Shown: positions 26,069-35,469 of the stretch, in pieces | Position numbering within the stretch: position 1 is the first letter of the stretch | Layout of the letters: the number at the start of each line of letters is the position of its first letter | Assembly: GCA_029265815.1 (NCBI GenBank) | Contig: JAJUGU010000007.1 | Coordinates: forward strand, 1-64,000 | Direction: 5' to 3' | DNA length: 64,000 nucleotides | Source of the DNA: Anaerolineaceae bacterium | Lineage (GTDB): Bacteria > Chloroflexota > Anaerolineae > Anaerolineales > Anaerolineaceae | Notes under the pieces: model-generated | Database searches by the model: none | The model's input: the letters and a program-made list of their open reading frames with translations, nothing else | Told to the model about the DNA's origin: nothing | Program-made: the position numbers and the translations under genes

Positions 26069-26235
26069 GGTAAATATTCAGGTTGTCAGACAAAAAGTGA
26101 TGAATGTAATAAATCTTAAACAACTAATTCCACTGGAAAAAAATTTTAAAAACTCATTTTTTCATAGATAAATAACATGGCAGTTTACCAATAGAGTTGG
26201 ATTGTTTGAAAAATTCATTTTAGTACAGAGAATTC

Positions 26236-26264
26236 TTGCCTTTTCATTTTGTTTGGTATATGAT
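26236..26264 (+). promoter_or_regulatory. sigma70-type promoter of the phn-type importer
   Basis: TTGCCT (26236-26241), a 17-base spacer and TATGAT (26259-26264), about 64 bases before the start codon of the binding protein. Confidence 0.7.
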
Positions 26265-26327
26265 TAATTTTGCGTTAGGGAGAGAACGTACAAATTTTGT
26301 TTAACTCAATTTATATGGAGGAGAAAA

Positions 26328-27440
26328 GTGAAAAAGACACTGTTTGTTCTGATTTCGGTGTTGGTTCTTAGCGCCATTCTTTTAAGCGCCTGTGCCGCAC
26401 CCACTGCTGCCCCTACAGCAGCCCCAACCGAAGCTCCAGTTGTCACCGAAGCCCCTACTACAGCCCCAACTGAAGTACCCACACCGGAACCCCCGACCCC
26501 GACCCCGGTACCCGATCCTGTCTGCACATTGATGCAGAATCCGCCCACCGTTACTCCTGGCGGGCTGGGCTCTCCTGAGAATCCCATCGTGATCGCCTTT
26601 GTTCCTTCCGGCGACACCGGAAAAATCACTAAGGCCGGGCAGGGAATTGCTGACTGCTTGAACAAAATGACTGGTCTTTCCTTCAAGATCGAAGTAGGCA
26701 CCTCAATGGCTGCCTCGATCGAAGCCATGGGCGCTGAGAAAGCACAGGTTGGTTTCCTGAACACTTTCTCCGCTCTGCTGGCCAACGCCAAATATCCTGG
26801 CATCACTCCTGCCCTGGTCAACCTGCGCAAGTACACCCCGGGTGGAGATGTCGATCCTGATAAGGACCTTGCCGGTCAGATGGAGCCATTCTACAAAGCC
26901 GAGTTCATTGCTGGTGTGGATACTGGAATTAACTCGCTGGAAGATGTGAAGGGCAAGAAATTCTGCTTCGTTGATGCCAACTCAACCTCTGGCTATGTTG
27001 TTCCGAACATTCTCTTCAAAGCCGCCGGAATTGATCCTGAAGTGGACTTTACCTATCAGTTTGCCGGTGGACATGACAAGGTTGCGATTGCAGTCTACAA
27101 CGGCGATTGCGATGCTGGTGTTGCTTATACCGACATTCTGACCGATGAATCTGCCGATCTAAAATCCACCTATCCTGACATCACTGAAAAGGTGAAGATC
27201 TTTGCGGTTTCTGAGCGCATCCCCAATGATGGTGTTCAGTTCATCGCCAGCCTGGATCCAACATACAAAGCAGCCATCATCCAGGGCCTGCATGCCATGA
27301 CCGATGATCCCGGTGGTAAATATCTGTTGAAGAGCCTCTATTCCATCAACGATTACATCGATGTTGAACCAGATTACTACCAGCCCTTCTTAGAGATTCT
27401 GGTAGCAGCAGGTGTAGACCCCGCAGAACTTGTAAAGTAA
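26328..27440 (+). CDS. phosphonate/phosphite-type binding lipoprotein (PhnD family)
   Basis: 370 residues. GTG start at 26328 with GGAGGAG upstream. A lipoprotein signal (LFVLISVLVLS..LLSAC) is followed by a 40-residue Pro/Thr/Ala linker. The mature protein is PhnD-like: NPIVIAFVPSGDTGKITKAG, VGTSMAASIEAMGAEKAQVGFL and KKFCFVDANSTSGYVVPN, the last a typical anion-binding segment. It feeds a phosphonate, phosphite or related oxyanion to PhnC/PhnE. No C-P lyase or phosphonatase is in the window, so the ligand is open. Confidence 0.9.
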   Translation: MKKTLFVLISVLVLSAILLSACAAPTAAPTAAPTEAPVVTEAPTTAPTEVPTPEPPTPTPVPDPVCTLMQNPPTVTPGGLGSPENPIVIAFVPSGDTGKITKAGQGIADCLNKMTGLSFKIEVGTSMAASIEAMGAEKAQVGFLNTFSALLANAKYPGITPALVNLRKYTPGGDVDPDKDLAGQMEPFYKAEFIAGVDTGINSLEDVKGKKFCFVDANSTSGYVVPNILFKAAGIDPEVDFTYQFAGGHDKVAIAVYNGDCDAGVAYTDILTDESADLKSTYPDITEKVKIFAVSERIPNDGVQFIASLDPTYKAAIIQGLHAMTDDPGGKYLLKSLYSINDYIDVEPDYYQPFLEILVAAGVDPAELVK

Positions 27441-27457
27441 ATTTCTAATATTAAATT

Positions 27458-27483
27458 ACTGGCAGGTCGCAAGACCTGCCAGT
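27458..27483 (+). promoter_or_regulatory. hairpin between phnD-like and phnC-like genes
   Basis: ACTGGCAGGTC / GACCTGCCAGT is a perfect 11-pair stem closed by a GCAA (GNRA-type) loop, 18 bases after the binding-protein stop. It is followed by ATTGTATTAAAG, which is not a real T run. Confidence 0.8.
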
Positions 27484-27550
27484 ATTGTATTAAAGCGCTT
27501 TCTTGTATAATGGAACTTGATACAAAGCCTCTTATAAAAGGATACAAATT

Positions 27551-28309
27551 ATGTTAATTGTGAAGGATCTGGTAAAGACATATCCTAACGGAACTCAGGC
27601 ACTAAAGGGAGTCAGTTTCGAGGTTGAGGAGGGAGAATTCCTGGCGGTGATCGGATTAAGCGGTTCCGGGAAATCCACCCTGCTGCGTTGCATTAACCGA
27701 TTAATTGAACCCACATCTGGTACGATTTTGTGGAATGATATCGATATCACCGCGGCCAAAGGGAAAGAAATTCGATTGATTCGGCGGCAGATTGGAATGA
27801 TCTTCCAGCAGTTCAATCTGGTCAAGCGTTCCAGCGTCAACACCAATGTCCTTTCAGGGCGTTTGGGATATGTTCCAACGTTTCCGAGTTTACTTCACAG
27901 TTTCTCTAAGGCAGACCATGAACGCGCCCGAAACAACCTGGCTATGGTCGGGTTGGAAGATAAAGCACACGTGAGGGCTGACTCACTTTCTGGCGGGCAG
28001 CAGCAGCGTGTGGGCATTGCCCGTGCTCTGATGCAAGAGCCAAAAATCATTCTGGCTGATGAACCGGTAGCCTCCCTTGATCCGGTTCTGGCTCATTCCA
28101 TTCTGAAGTATCTTGAGCAATTGAACAAAGAACGAGGAATTACTGTACTTTGCAGTTTGCATTTTCTCGATCTTGTTCACCGTTATGCGACGCGTGCCAT
28201 TGCCCTCAAAGACGGGCAGGTGGTTTTTAAGGGCTTGCCCAGCGAGATCGATGATAAGCAATTTAAAGAGATCTATGGGCAGGATGCCGAACGAATTGAA
28301 ATCAGTTGA
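27551..28309 (+). CDS. phosphonate-type ABC importer ATPase (PhnC family)
   Basis: 252 residues with Walker [12 protein letters not shown] near residue 37, Q-loop [14 protein letters not shown], the PhnC-typical stretch after the Q-loop ([18 protein letters not shown]), signature [15 protein letters not shown], Walker [14 protein letters not shown] and the switch His in CSLHFLD. AAAGGATAC precedes the ATG. It powers the double permease that begins 25 bases downstream. Confidence 0.93.
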   Translation: MLIVKDLVKTYPNGTQALKGVSFEVEEGEFLAVIGLSGSGKSTLLRCINRLIEPTSGTILWNDIDITAAKGKEIRLIRRQIGMIFQQFNLVKRSSVNTNVLSGRLGYVPTFPSLLHSFSKADHERARNNLAMVGLEDKAHVRADSLSGGQQQRVGIARALMQEPKIILADEPVASLDPVLAHSILKYLEQLNKERGITVLCSLHFLDLVHRYATRAIALKDGQVVFKGLPSEIDDKQFKEIYGQDAERIEIS

Positions 28310-28334
28310 GATGCATCGTGAAGAGTAAAAACTC

Positions 28335-30389
28335 ATGACATCCACTTCTAAACAAAAAAGCAATATCATGAAATCTACCCTGTTTGCTCCATTGCTTTCT
28401 TTGATTATTCCAGGTTCAGGTCAGATGGCGCTTAAGAAGCCCTGGCGCGGTTTCACCGTTTTCATTATTACTGCGGTTCTGGCTTTTCTTGTCGAGTGGG
28501 GATTGAAATACTACGAAATTGGAAAAATGACGATCGGCGGATGGACAACTTCCTGGTTGTGGATTCCTCTGATTTTGTTCTGGTTATGGAACGTTTTAGA
28601 TGCGTATTTAATATCAAAACAGAAGACCGCACCGGTGATCGTGGCAGTTATACTGGCAGCAACTGTGCTTTATTTGATTGCCTGGATTGTCACTGATATT
28701 AATCTTGACCGCCTGGTCACGCGTTTCGATGCCGCGAAGACAGTTGCCACAAAAGTGGTCAATCCTGATTACTTCCAGGTTTATTCGAACGGAGAATATA
28801 AAGTATGCGGATGGAAGTGCCTGTGGGAGTATGTTAGCGCCAAGGTGAAAGATGAGCCGGCACCTCTGGTGAGCCTTTCTGATAATGTAGGTGATATTTT
28901 TGGGCGGAAAGGCACGATCACAGCAACCTGGTGGGAGAAATTAACCCGGGGCGTGCAGATTGGTGAAAGGATACCCGGTTTTGAGACTGGCAAGCTGATC
29001 GAGACGATCGCTATCGGTTTAATGGCAACACTTTTCTCCACAATATTTGCCATTCCAATCAGCTTTTTAGCTGCCCACAATATCATGTCGCATGTTCCTG
29101 GCGGAAAACTGATCTACTACATCGTCAGGACGCTACTGAATATCGTAAGAGCAGTTGATACCGTTGTATGGGGTTTACTGATTATTGTGTGGGTCGGATT
29201 GGGATCATTTGCGGGTGTGATCGCGCTTACGATCCACTCGGTGGCTGCGCTGGCAAAGCTCTATTCCGAAGAAATCGAGCACATCGACCCCGGTCCGGTT
29301 GAGGCCATTGAAGCCACAGGCGGTAACTTCTTCCAGGTCATTCGATATGCGGTCATTCCGCAGATCATCCCGTCATTCCTGTCTTATACACTTTTAAGAT
29401 GGGATATCAATATGCGGTCAGCCACTGTAATTGGTTTTGTGGCAGGCGGTGGTATCGGTTTCTTTGTTCTGGAAACGATTCGCGTCGGCGGGTATCAACA
29501 ATATGCCGCGGCTTTGTGGGCAGTTGCGGTTGTGATTATTCTGGTTGATCTCATCAGCAGTAAATGGCGTAATCGTATCCTTGAAGACAAACCCAGAGCT
29601 GCCCAAAAAACGACCTGGTCGAAGATTCGCTCTTTAATATACCTCATTCTAGGAGTAGCTGCGTTCATCTACTGTTGGAATGTGACGAGTATTAATTTAA
29701 AGAACCTTTTTAATCCCGGTGTGACATTTGGCCGATTGTTGAAAGATTTTGTCTCGATTGATCTTTCTCCTTCAGTATTGGCGGGTGTGACGAAACAAAT
29801 GATCACAACCATCATGCAGGCGCTTATGGCTACCACGCTGGGCGCTATCGTGGCCCTTCCGTTTAGTTTTCTGGCAGCGAAGAATTTGACCGGTAAAAGC
29901 CGCTTCTCAGCCTGGATCTATGTGATCACTCGTGGCGTGTTCAATGTGCTGCGTTCAATCGAAGCGCTGTTATATGTGGCAATCTTCGTTTACTGGGTGG
30001 GCATAGGTCCTTTTGCAGGTATGCTTGCCCTGGCTATCACCACCTTTGCCCTTATCGGAAAACTCTTCTCAGAAGCCATCGAAAACATCGACACAGGTCC
30101 GATCGAAGCAGTTACCGCAACAGGGGCGAACAAGCTTCAAATGATCATCTACGCGATCGTACCTCAAATTACGCCTCCGTTCCTGTCTTATTTGATTTAC
30201 CAGTGGGATATCAATATCCGCATGGCGACGATCATCGGGTTTGCGGGTGGTGGAGGAATTGGTCTTACCCTGAATAACTATTTTGGCAGCCTGCAGTATC
30301 ATAAGGCTGGAACTGTAGTGGCGATTATCGTCATTGTGGTGGCCATCCTTGATTTCACGAGCGCCAAGATCCGGGAAAAATTTGTCTAG
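28335..30389 (+). CDS. fused double PhnE permease
   Basis: 684 residues containing two PhnE-type permease units in tandem. Unit 1 has MATLFSTIFAIPISFLAAHN and the EAA loop with EIEHIDPGPVEAIEATGGN; unit 2 has MATTLGAIVALPFSFLAAKN and EAIENIDTGPIEAVTATGAN. An extra N-terminal region (residues 1-150) holds three further membrane segments and resembles small DUF5683-like membrane domains. Phn importers normally use two copies of one PhnE or two separate genes; here both halves of the channel are in one chain. Confidence 0.9.
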   Translation: MTSTSKQKSNIMKSTLFAPLLSLIIPGSGQMALKKPWRGFTVFIITAVLAFLVEWGLKYYEIGKMTIGGWTTSWLWIPLILFWLWNVLDAYLISKQKTAPVIVAVILAATVLYLIAWIVTDINLDRLVTRFDAAKTVATKVVNPDYFQVYSNGEYKVCGWKCLWEYVSAKVKDEPAPLVSLSDNVGDIFGRKGTITATWWEKLTRGVQIGERIPGFETGKLIETIAIGLMATLFSTIFAIPISFLAAHNIMSHVPGGKLIYYIVRTLLNIVRAVDTVVWGLLIIVWVGLGSFAGVIALTIHSVAALAKLYSEEIEHIDPGPVEAIEATGGNFFQVIRYAVIPQIIPSFLSYTLLRWDINMRSATVIGFVAGGGIGFFVLETIRVGGYQQYAAALWAVAVVIILVDLISSKWRNRILEDKPRAAQKTTWSKIRSLIYLILGVAAFIYCWNVTSINLKNLFNPGVTFGRLLKDFVSIDLSPSVLAGVTKQMITTIMQALMATTLGAIVALPFSFLAAKNLTGKSRFSAWIYVITRGVFNVLRSIEALLYVAIFVYWVGIGPFAGMLALAITTFALIGKLFSEAIENIDTGPIEAVTATGANKLQMIIYAIVPQITPPFLSYLIYQWDINIRMATIIGFAGGGGIGLTLNNYFGSLQYHKAGTVVAIIVIVVAILDFTSAKIREKFV

Positions 30390-30416
30390 TTTATCAATTG
30401 ACGGAATGTTGAAAAG

Positions 30417-30449
30417 AACAGGCTGGCTCAACGCGCCAGCCTGTTTTTT
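30417..30449 (+). terminator. terminator of the phn-type operon
   Basis: AACAGGCTGGC / GCCAGCCTGTT with a 7-base loop, followed by TTTTTT. Confidence 0.9.
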
Positions 30450-30497
30450 TGTCTGGTAATGGGTTTATTATCAATTGTCCCACATATTCAAAAGACT

Positions 30498-31292
30498 CTA
30501 TAGCTTGCCAGAAAGGGTGTAGTACCACATCCCGAAGTATTCTTTGAGAGTCTTGGTTACCGATGAAAGATGGGTGTAAGAAGGCATCAGGTTCAAGAAA
30601 AATTCTTCAACTGTAGGGTGCCAGAGTTTTTCCCACCCGGCTTCAGTGATGCTGGTATCAGTAGGCGCGGGGATCACCTGACAGCCCTGAGACTCGAATA
30701 GGGCGACTGATCTTGGCATGTGAAAACTGGATGTGATCAGGAGCACGCGGTCATAACCCTGCTGTTTGATGTATTCACAGCTGTATTCTGAATCCTCAGA
30801 GGTATTGCGTGATTGGTTCAGAATCACCATTGCCTCACGCGGAATGCCCATCATTTCCATCAAAGTTGCCATGTCTTCTGCGGGTGAAGATGAGGATTCA
30901 TCGAGGAAATCAATATCTCCTCCGCTGAGCAGGATGACCGGTGCGGCTCCTTCCTGGTATAGTTTGACCCCGTAGAGCACACGGTCGCCAGCGGAATTGA
31001 CTTCCACCATGCTACGCGGCGCGACATCCGGTTCGGTACCGCCTGCCAGGATCACCATGGCATCGGCGGTCGTGCCTTCAGTGAGCGGCGGGTATTTCCA
31101 CTCCAAAGTTCTCGCAAAACTCTGTGCCACATACCTGTTACCTGCAACCAGTAGGATGATCACCCCCAGAATCAGAAAAAATTTTGACAGCCTGCGTTTC
31201 TTCCAGAATATGAGGGTGAGGATCAAGAAAAGTGTGATTAATCCCATGGGGTATACAAAAAGAGGAAGGAATTTTGAAAGAAAAATGCTCAT
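30498..31292 (-). CDS. YdcF/ElyC-like DUF218 membrane protein
   Basis: 264 residues. Two N-terminal membrane segments are followed by a DUF218 domain: AMVILAGG near 80, APVILLSGG, RNTSEDSEYS, and VLLITSSFHMPRSVALFE with the conserved SxxHMxR pattern. Members such as ElyC and SanA act in envelope or lipid-carrier homeostasis; the reaction is unknown. Start 31292 has GGAGAG 5 bases upstream. It converges on the phn operon and is divergent from the DUF5684 gene. Confidence 0.85.
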   Translation of the reverse strand: MSIFLSKFLPLFVYPMGLITLFLILTLIFWKKRRLSKFFLILGVIILLVAGNRYVAQSFARTLEWKYPPLTEGTTADAMVILAGGTEPDVAPRSMVEVNSAGDRVLYGVKLYQEGAAPVILLSGGDIDFLDESSSSPAEDMATLMEMMGIPREAMVILNQSRNTSEDSEYSCEYIKQQGYDRVLLITSSFHMPRSVALFESQGCQVIPAPTDTSITEAGWEKLWHPTVEEFFLNLMPSYTHLSSVTKTLKEYFGMWYYTLSGKL

Positions 31293-31390
31293 GTTCTCTC
31301 CGATAAATTGGATAATTATAATCAAAATCCATTGACTTTCGAATGATTCCTGCTACACTATTCACATATCATAAACCAAAAGGAGGAGTT

Positions 31391-31786
31391 ATGGATTACA
31401 ACTATGGTGCGGGTGTTGGCGTTTTTACCTATTTGTTTTCGCTGGTAATTGCAATATTTTATATCTATTGCATGTGGAGAATTTTTGTCAAGGCTGGCAA
31501 ACCTGGCTGGGCAGCCATTATTCCTATATACAATGTCCTGGTTGAACTGGAAATTCTGGGTCGGCCCTGGTGGTGGTTGCTGCTGATGCTTGTTCCTGTC
31601 GTCAATTTTGTGATCGGGATCATCATAATTTTTGATCTGGCGTAAGTATTTGGTAAAGGCACTGGTTTTGGTTTTGGCCTGTTACTCTTAAGTATGATAT
31701 TTATCCCGATCCTTGCATTCAATGATTCTAAATATCTGGGGCCGATTGCAGGCGAAGCTCCCGCATACACTCCTCCAACTGTCTAA
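31391..31786 (+). pseudogene. DUF5684-like membrane protein interrupted by one in-frame stop
   Basis: AAAAGGAGGAG precedes ATG 31391. The first 84 codons encode three membrane segments with VKAGKPGWAAIIPIYN and GRPWWWLLLMLVPVVNF, typical of DUF5684. A TAA at 31643-31645 follows FDLA. Reading on in the same frame gives VFGKGTGFGFGLLLLSMIF and ends with KYLGPIAGEAP before a TAA at 31784, which is how intact family members continue (usually with a Lys where the TAA is). One A-to-T change from AAA would explain it. It may be a real nonsense mutation, a sequencing error, or read-through. Confidence 0.8.
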
Positions 31787-31810
31787 TTCATTTTTCTAAA
31801 TTGTTTAATC

Positions 31811-31842
31811 ACAAGAGTCCTATCCAGGGCTCTTGTTTTGTT
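31811..31842 (+). terminator. terminator after the DUF5684 gene
   Basis: ACAAGAGTCC / GGGCTCTTGT with a 6-base loop is followed by TTTGTTT. Its presence after 31786, not after the early stop, agrees with the longer original gene. Confidence 0.75.
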
Positions 31843-31905
31843 TATAATAACACTATAAAATTTGGTTTGACGTTATAGTTTAAAGGCCGGGTATGATAAA
31901 GCATC

Positions 31906-34900
31906 ATGCAAACTGATCTTCCGATCATTCGCACAAAAACGATCATTCCCCGTCGCCGCAGTGAGATACTCTCACGTCCAAGACTGCTGACTATCCTCGA
32001 CAACGTCCTGGATTTGAAATTATTGATTCTTGCTGCCCCGGCAGGATATGGCAAAACCTCTTTGTTGGTGGATTTTTCTCACCATACGCAGGTTCCTGTC
32101 TGTTGGTATGCGTTAGATCCTTTGGATACCGACCCTAAACGCTTTCTAAGCCATTTTATTGCGTCTATTCACAGCAAATTCTCCTCTTTTGGTGAATCTT
32201 CACTGGCTGCACTGGCTGAACTCAGTCAGGATAAGTTGGATCTTGAACCTGTAATTTCTGCTATCGTAAATGACGCTTATGAGCACATCACTGAGCATTT
32301 TATTTTTGTTTTAGATGACTATCACCTGGTGCGCGACAGCAAGCCAATTGAAGTATTCATGAATCGGCTGATCCAGGATGTGGCTGAAAATTTTCACTTT
32401 ATTATTGCCTCACGTACCCTACTGACACTGCCAGACCTGAGTCTGCTGGTTGCCCGGTCGCAGGTGGATGGGTTGAGCTTTGAAGAACTGGCGTTTCTAC
32501 CTGAAGAGATCAAGCAACTGATGGCGGTGAATTATCACCTGACGATTTCAGATGAAGCCGCTGAAGAAATGATTACGAACACCGAGGGATGGATCACAGG
32601 TTTACTGCTGACCGCGCAGCTTTCTACTAAAGGTGTCAAGGAGCGCAGCCGTATCGAGAAAGTATCAGGTGTTGGGATTTACGAATATCTCACCCAGCAA
32701 GTATTCGACCGACAGTCAAAATCCATGCAGAGCTTCTTACTGCGAACCTCATTACTGGAAGAATTTGATGCTGCGCTCTGTGAGAAGATCATTGGCAAAG
32801 CTCTGGGGCTTTATGGGCAGAACTGGAACGAAGTGATCGACCGCATCCAGCGCGATAATCTTTTCGTGCTGCCTGTGGGTGATGAGACGATCTTCCTCCG
32901 CTACCATCATCTCTTTCGAGACTTCCTGCAGAACCGCATGCGGTTAGAACGCCCTGACGAGGCACGAAAAATTGAAACCGAACTGGCTGCGCATTATGAG
33001 AGTATTCAGGAGTGGGAACGAGCCATTGCCATTTATTTCAGGATTGGCACTGAAACACAAGTGGTTGATCTCATCCGAAAAGCCGCCCGGCACATGATCC
33101 TCAGCGGTCGCCTGGTAACCTTATCTGATTGGTTGAATTCTCTACCAAACGGACTGGCAGATACTAAACCCGAGTTAATGTCGATTCGCGGGTCGATTGC
33201 CATGTTGCGGGGAGATTTTAAATCCAGCCTCGAGATTTTAGATCGTGCCATCGATCAGTTGAGAGATACAAGCGCAGATGAAGAATTGGCTGCAGCGCTC
33301 ATCAGGCGTAGTGCAATCCAACGCCATCTAGGCAACTATGAGTCTGCACTTAAGGATGCCCTGGATGCTATCGAATTAACAAAACCACCTTTTGGCGCAG
33401 CAGTGCAATTTGCAGAAGCGTTGCGCGCGGAAGGTTTGGTTTATTACCAGACTGGCGAATTGACTGATGCCCTTTGGAAACTGCGCGAGTCTTACCGTAG
33501 ATTTCTTGATCTCAATCTCGAGTCAGATGCGGCAAAGGTATTGATGGAATTGGGGATCGTTTACCTCGCTAAAGGTGATCTCGAACAAACCGAGCATTGT
33601 TATCAGGATTCTCTGGAATATTGGGAACGCACTCATAATTCTTTGTGGCAGGCTAATGTGTTAAACAACATTGGTGTGCTGCACCTGACGCGGGGAGAAT
33701 ATGAGCAGGCAGTCATCACGCTTGAGAAAGCGCTTGGATATTCACGACTGGCAGTGAACCCACGTATTGAGGGGTACACCCTTACCACCCTGGGAGACGT
33801 TTTCCGCGACCTGCGCGCGATTAAGGAAGCCCGCCAGGCGTATACGCAGGCAAGCGAGATTCTGCAGAAGACCAACGATGTTTCACTGGATGTCTATCTG
33901 ACGCTTGGGATGGCGGTTTTGGACCGCATTGCAGGATATTACAAATCATCCCGGGAACAAATCACACACGCATTTGATAAGGTAGGGAAAAGCGGATCCA
34001 AGTATGAATATAACACCTGCTGCCTGGAACAGGCCATTCTGCAATTTAAAGTTGGGGGTGGTGAAAACTTGCGGGCCAAGTTCCAGGAAATGGAAGAGTA
34101 TTTTTTTGATGCCGGTTTTCATGTTGAGGGATTCAAGGCATCAGTATTCAAAACTCTTCTTGACCTGGAGTCTACATCGCAAACCACACAAGTCAATTTA
34201 CATTCCAATTTGGTTACAGACAAGGGGCAGGATGGTAAATACCCAGTGATGATCCAGATCGGTTTGGAATTTCAAGATCGAATTGAGAAGCTCATTGGGA
34301 AACCGAATACTCCAGATGATTTTGAGAATATTTTGTCCGAAGTCAAAGCTTTTGAGAAAAAAATCCCTCAAATTCACCGTGTGATCCGTCATTATTCATC
34401 TGCCGTGGATTTTTCGAGCCCCAAAATAACAATTCGCGCATTTGGAAAGATGCAGGTACGGCTGGGCAGTAAAACGATTGCGATCAAAGATTGGAAAACA
34501 CAGGTGGTGCGCGACCTGTTTTTCTATCTCCTGCTGCACCCGGAGGGAGTTACCAAAGAAGAGATCGGCGAGGTGTTCTGGCCAGATGCCGACCGTGACA
34601 CATTGCGGCTGCGATTCAAGAATACGATATATCGAATGCGCCGAGCGGTTGGCAAGGATATCGTTACTTATACCGACGACTATTACCGGTTTAATCGGTC
34701 TATTGATTATGATCTGGATATCGACGTTTTTAATATCGAGCTTGACAAGGCTCGCAATGCGGTGGATATCGATGGCCAGATTGAACATCTGAAGGCGGCT
34801 TTGAGTGTTTACCGCGGTCCATTGCTGCCAAAATTAGACCTGGATTGGGCTATAATCGTGCGAGAGAAATACCAGCGTATCTACATTGGCGCTGCCGAAA

Positions 34901-35145
34901 CTTTAATCAACCTTTATATTAAGACCGGAAAATACACTCAGGCTGTTGCTCTTTCAAATCATGCGCTTGAAGAAGATATTTATAACGAAGGCCTGCACCG
35001 CTCCGCCATGATAGCTTACTCTGCCCTTAATGACCGGCCTGCCGTTGCCCGGCAGTTTGAAAAATGCCGCAGCGTATTAATGAATGAGCTTCAAATCGAA
35101 CCTTCCCCACAGACAGTTAATCTTTACAACTCATTGATGCATTAA
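31906..35145 (+). CDS. MalT-like STAND ATPase with TPRs and C-terminal BTAD domain
   Basis: 1079 residues. Residues 20-330: STAND/NB-ARC ATPase of the MalT kind, Walker A AAPAGYGKTSLL near 45 and FVLDDYHLV near 140. Residues about 370-780: TPR superhelix. From about 840: an OmpR-like winged helix (RDLFFYLLLHPEGVTKEEIGEVFWPD, RLRFKNTIYRMRRAVG), then a bacterial transcriptional activator domain to the end. The layout suggests a transcription factor that multimerises when an inducer binds. It lies directly upstream of the small-peptide genes on the same strand and may control them. Confidence 0.9.
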   Translation: MQTDLPIIRTKTIIPRRRSEILSRPRLLTILDNVLDLKLLILAAPAGYGKTSLLVDFSHHTQVPVCWYALDPLDTDPKRFLSHFIASIHSKFSSFGESSLAALAELSQDKLDLEPVISAIVNDAYEHITEHFIFVLDDYHLVRDSKPIEVFMNRLIQDVAENFHFIIASRTLLTLPDLSLLVARSQVDGLSFEELAFLPEEIKQLMAVNYHLTISDEAAEEMITNTEGWITGLLLTAQLSTKGVKERSRIEKVSGVGIYEYLTQQVFDRQSKSMQSFLLRTSLLEEFDAALCEKIIGKALGLYGQNWNEVIDRIQRDNLFVLPVGDETIFLRYHHLFRDFLQNRMRLERPDEARKIETELAAHYESIQEWERAIAIYFRIGTETQVVDLIRKAARHMILSGRLVTLSDWLNSLPNGLADTKPELMSIRGSIAMLRGDFKSSLEILDRAIDQLRDTSADEELAAALIRRSAIQRHLGNYESALKDALDAIELTKPPFGAAVQFAEALRAEGLVYYQTGELTDALWKLRESYRRFLDLNLESDAAKVLMELGIVYLAKGDLEQTEHCYQDSLEYWERTHNSLWQANVLNNIGVLHLTRGEYEQAVITLEKALGYSRLAVNPRIEGYTLTTLGDVFRDLRAIKEARQAYTQASEILQKTNDVSLDVYLTLGMAVLDRIAGYYKSSREQITHAFDKVGKSGSKYEYNTCCLEQAILQFKVGGGENLRAKFQEMEEYFFDAGFHVEGFKASVFKTLLDLESTSQTTQVNLHSNLVTDKGQDGKYPVMIQIGLEFQDRIEKLIGKPNTPDDFENILSEVKAFEKKIPQIHRVIRHYSSAVDFSSPKITIRAFGKMQVRLGSKTIAIKDWKTQVVRDLFFYLLLHPEGVTKEEIGEVFWPDADRDTLRLRFKNTIYRMRRAVGKDIVTYTDDYYRFNRSIDYDLDIDVFNIELDKARNAVDIDGQIEHLKAALSVYRGPLLPKLDLDWAIIVREKYQRIYIGAAETLINLYIKTGKYTQAVALSNHALEEDIYNEGLHRSAMIAYSALNDRPAVARQFEKCRSVLMNELQIEPSPQTVNLYNSLMH

Positions 35146-35318
35146 CCAATTTTCGGGTCTAAAAATACTCGTAATTAAAAAATTGGTGAAGTCTAACCAA
35201 TTCGAGGAATTTTTATTTAATCCTGAAAATGAGCCAGTTTTGCATCCTGTTTTGCATCCTACCCCGTGCAATAATCTTCAAGTATCAAAAACTAATATCT
35301 AAACAAAAGGAGTCTCCC

Positions 35319-35459
35319 ATGAAATCCATCTCGAATAAAGTTGTATTCTTCGCTGGCAAATTAAGCAGCAATGTTCGCCTCGTTGTTTTCATTCTGACCC
35401 TTGTCCTCTTCGTCCTTGCTGCTGGTGCCCCCTCTTGTACAGGATCCGTCGGCGGATAG
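35319..35459 (+). CDS. 46-residue membrane or exported peptide
   Basis: MKSISNKVVFFAGKLSSNVR is a basic head, then VVFILTLVLFVLAA forms one hydrophobic segment, and the tail GAPSCTGSVGG is short, ends in Gly-Gly and has a single Cys. AAAAGGAGTC before ATG 35319 supports translation. It could be a signal-peptide-bearing precursor releasing an 8-11 residue peptide, or a small membrane protein. I recognise no named family. It precedes the DUF5317 gene by 10 bases. Confidence 0.65.
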   Translation: MKSISNKVVFFAGKLSSNVRLVVFILTLVLFVLAAGAPSCTGSVGG

Positions 35460-35469
35460 TTCATCAATA

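Larger units (their letters stand above)
25777..26327. other. 551-base divergent intergenic region with a long leader on the minus strand
   Basis: It holds one promoter for each direction (listed separately). The minus-strand transcript would have an untranslated leader of about 255 bases. In it AATAACT / AGTTATT (minus strand) can pair around a C-rich loop with a run of seven C (25902-25908). I could not match it to a known riboswitch. The part from 26070 to 26230 is AT-rich with no open frame I would call. Confidence 0.5.
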
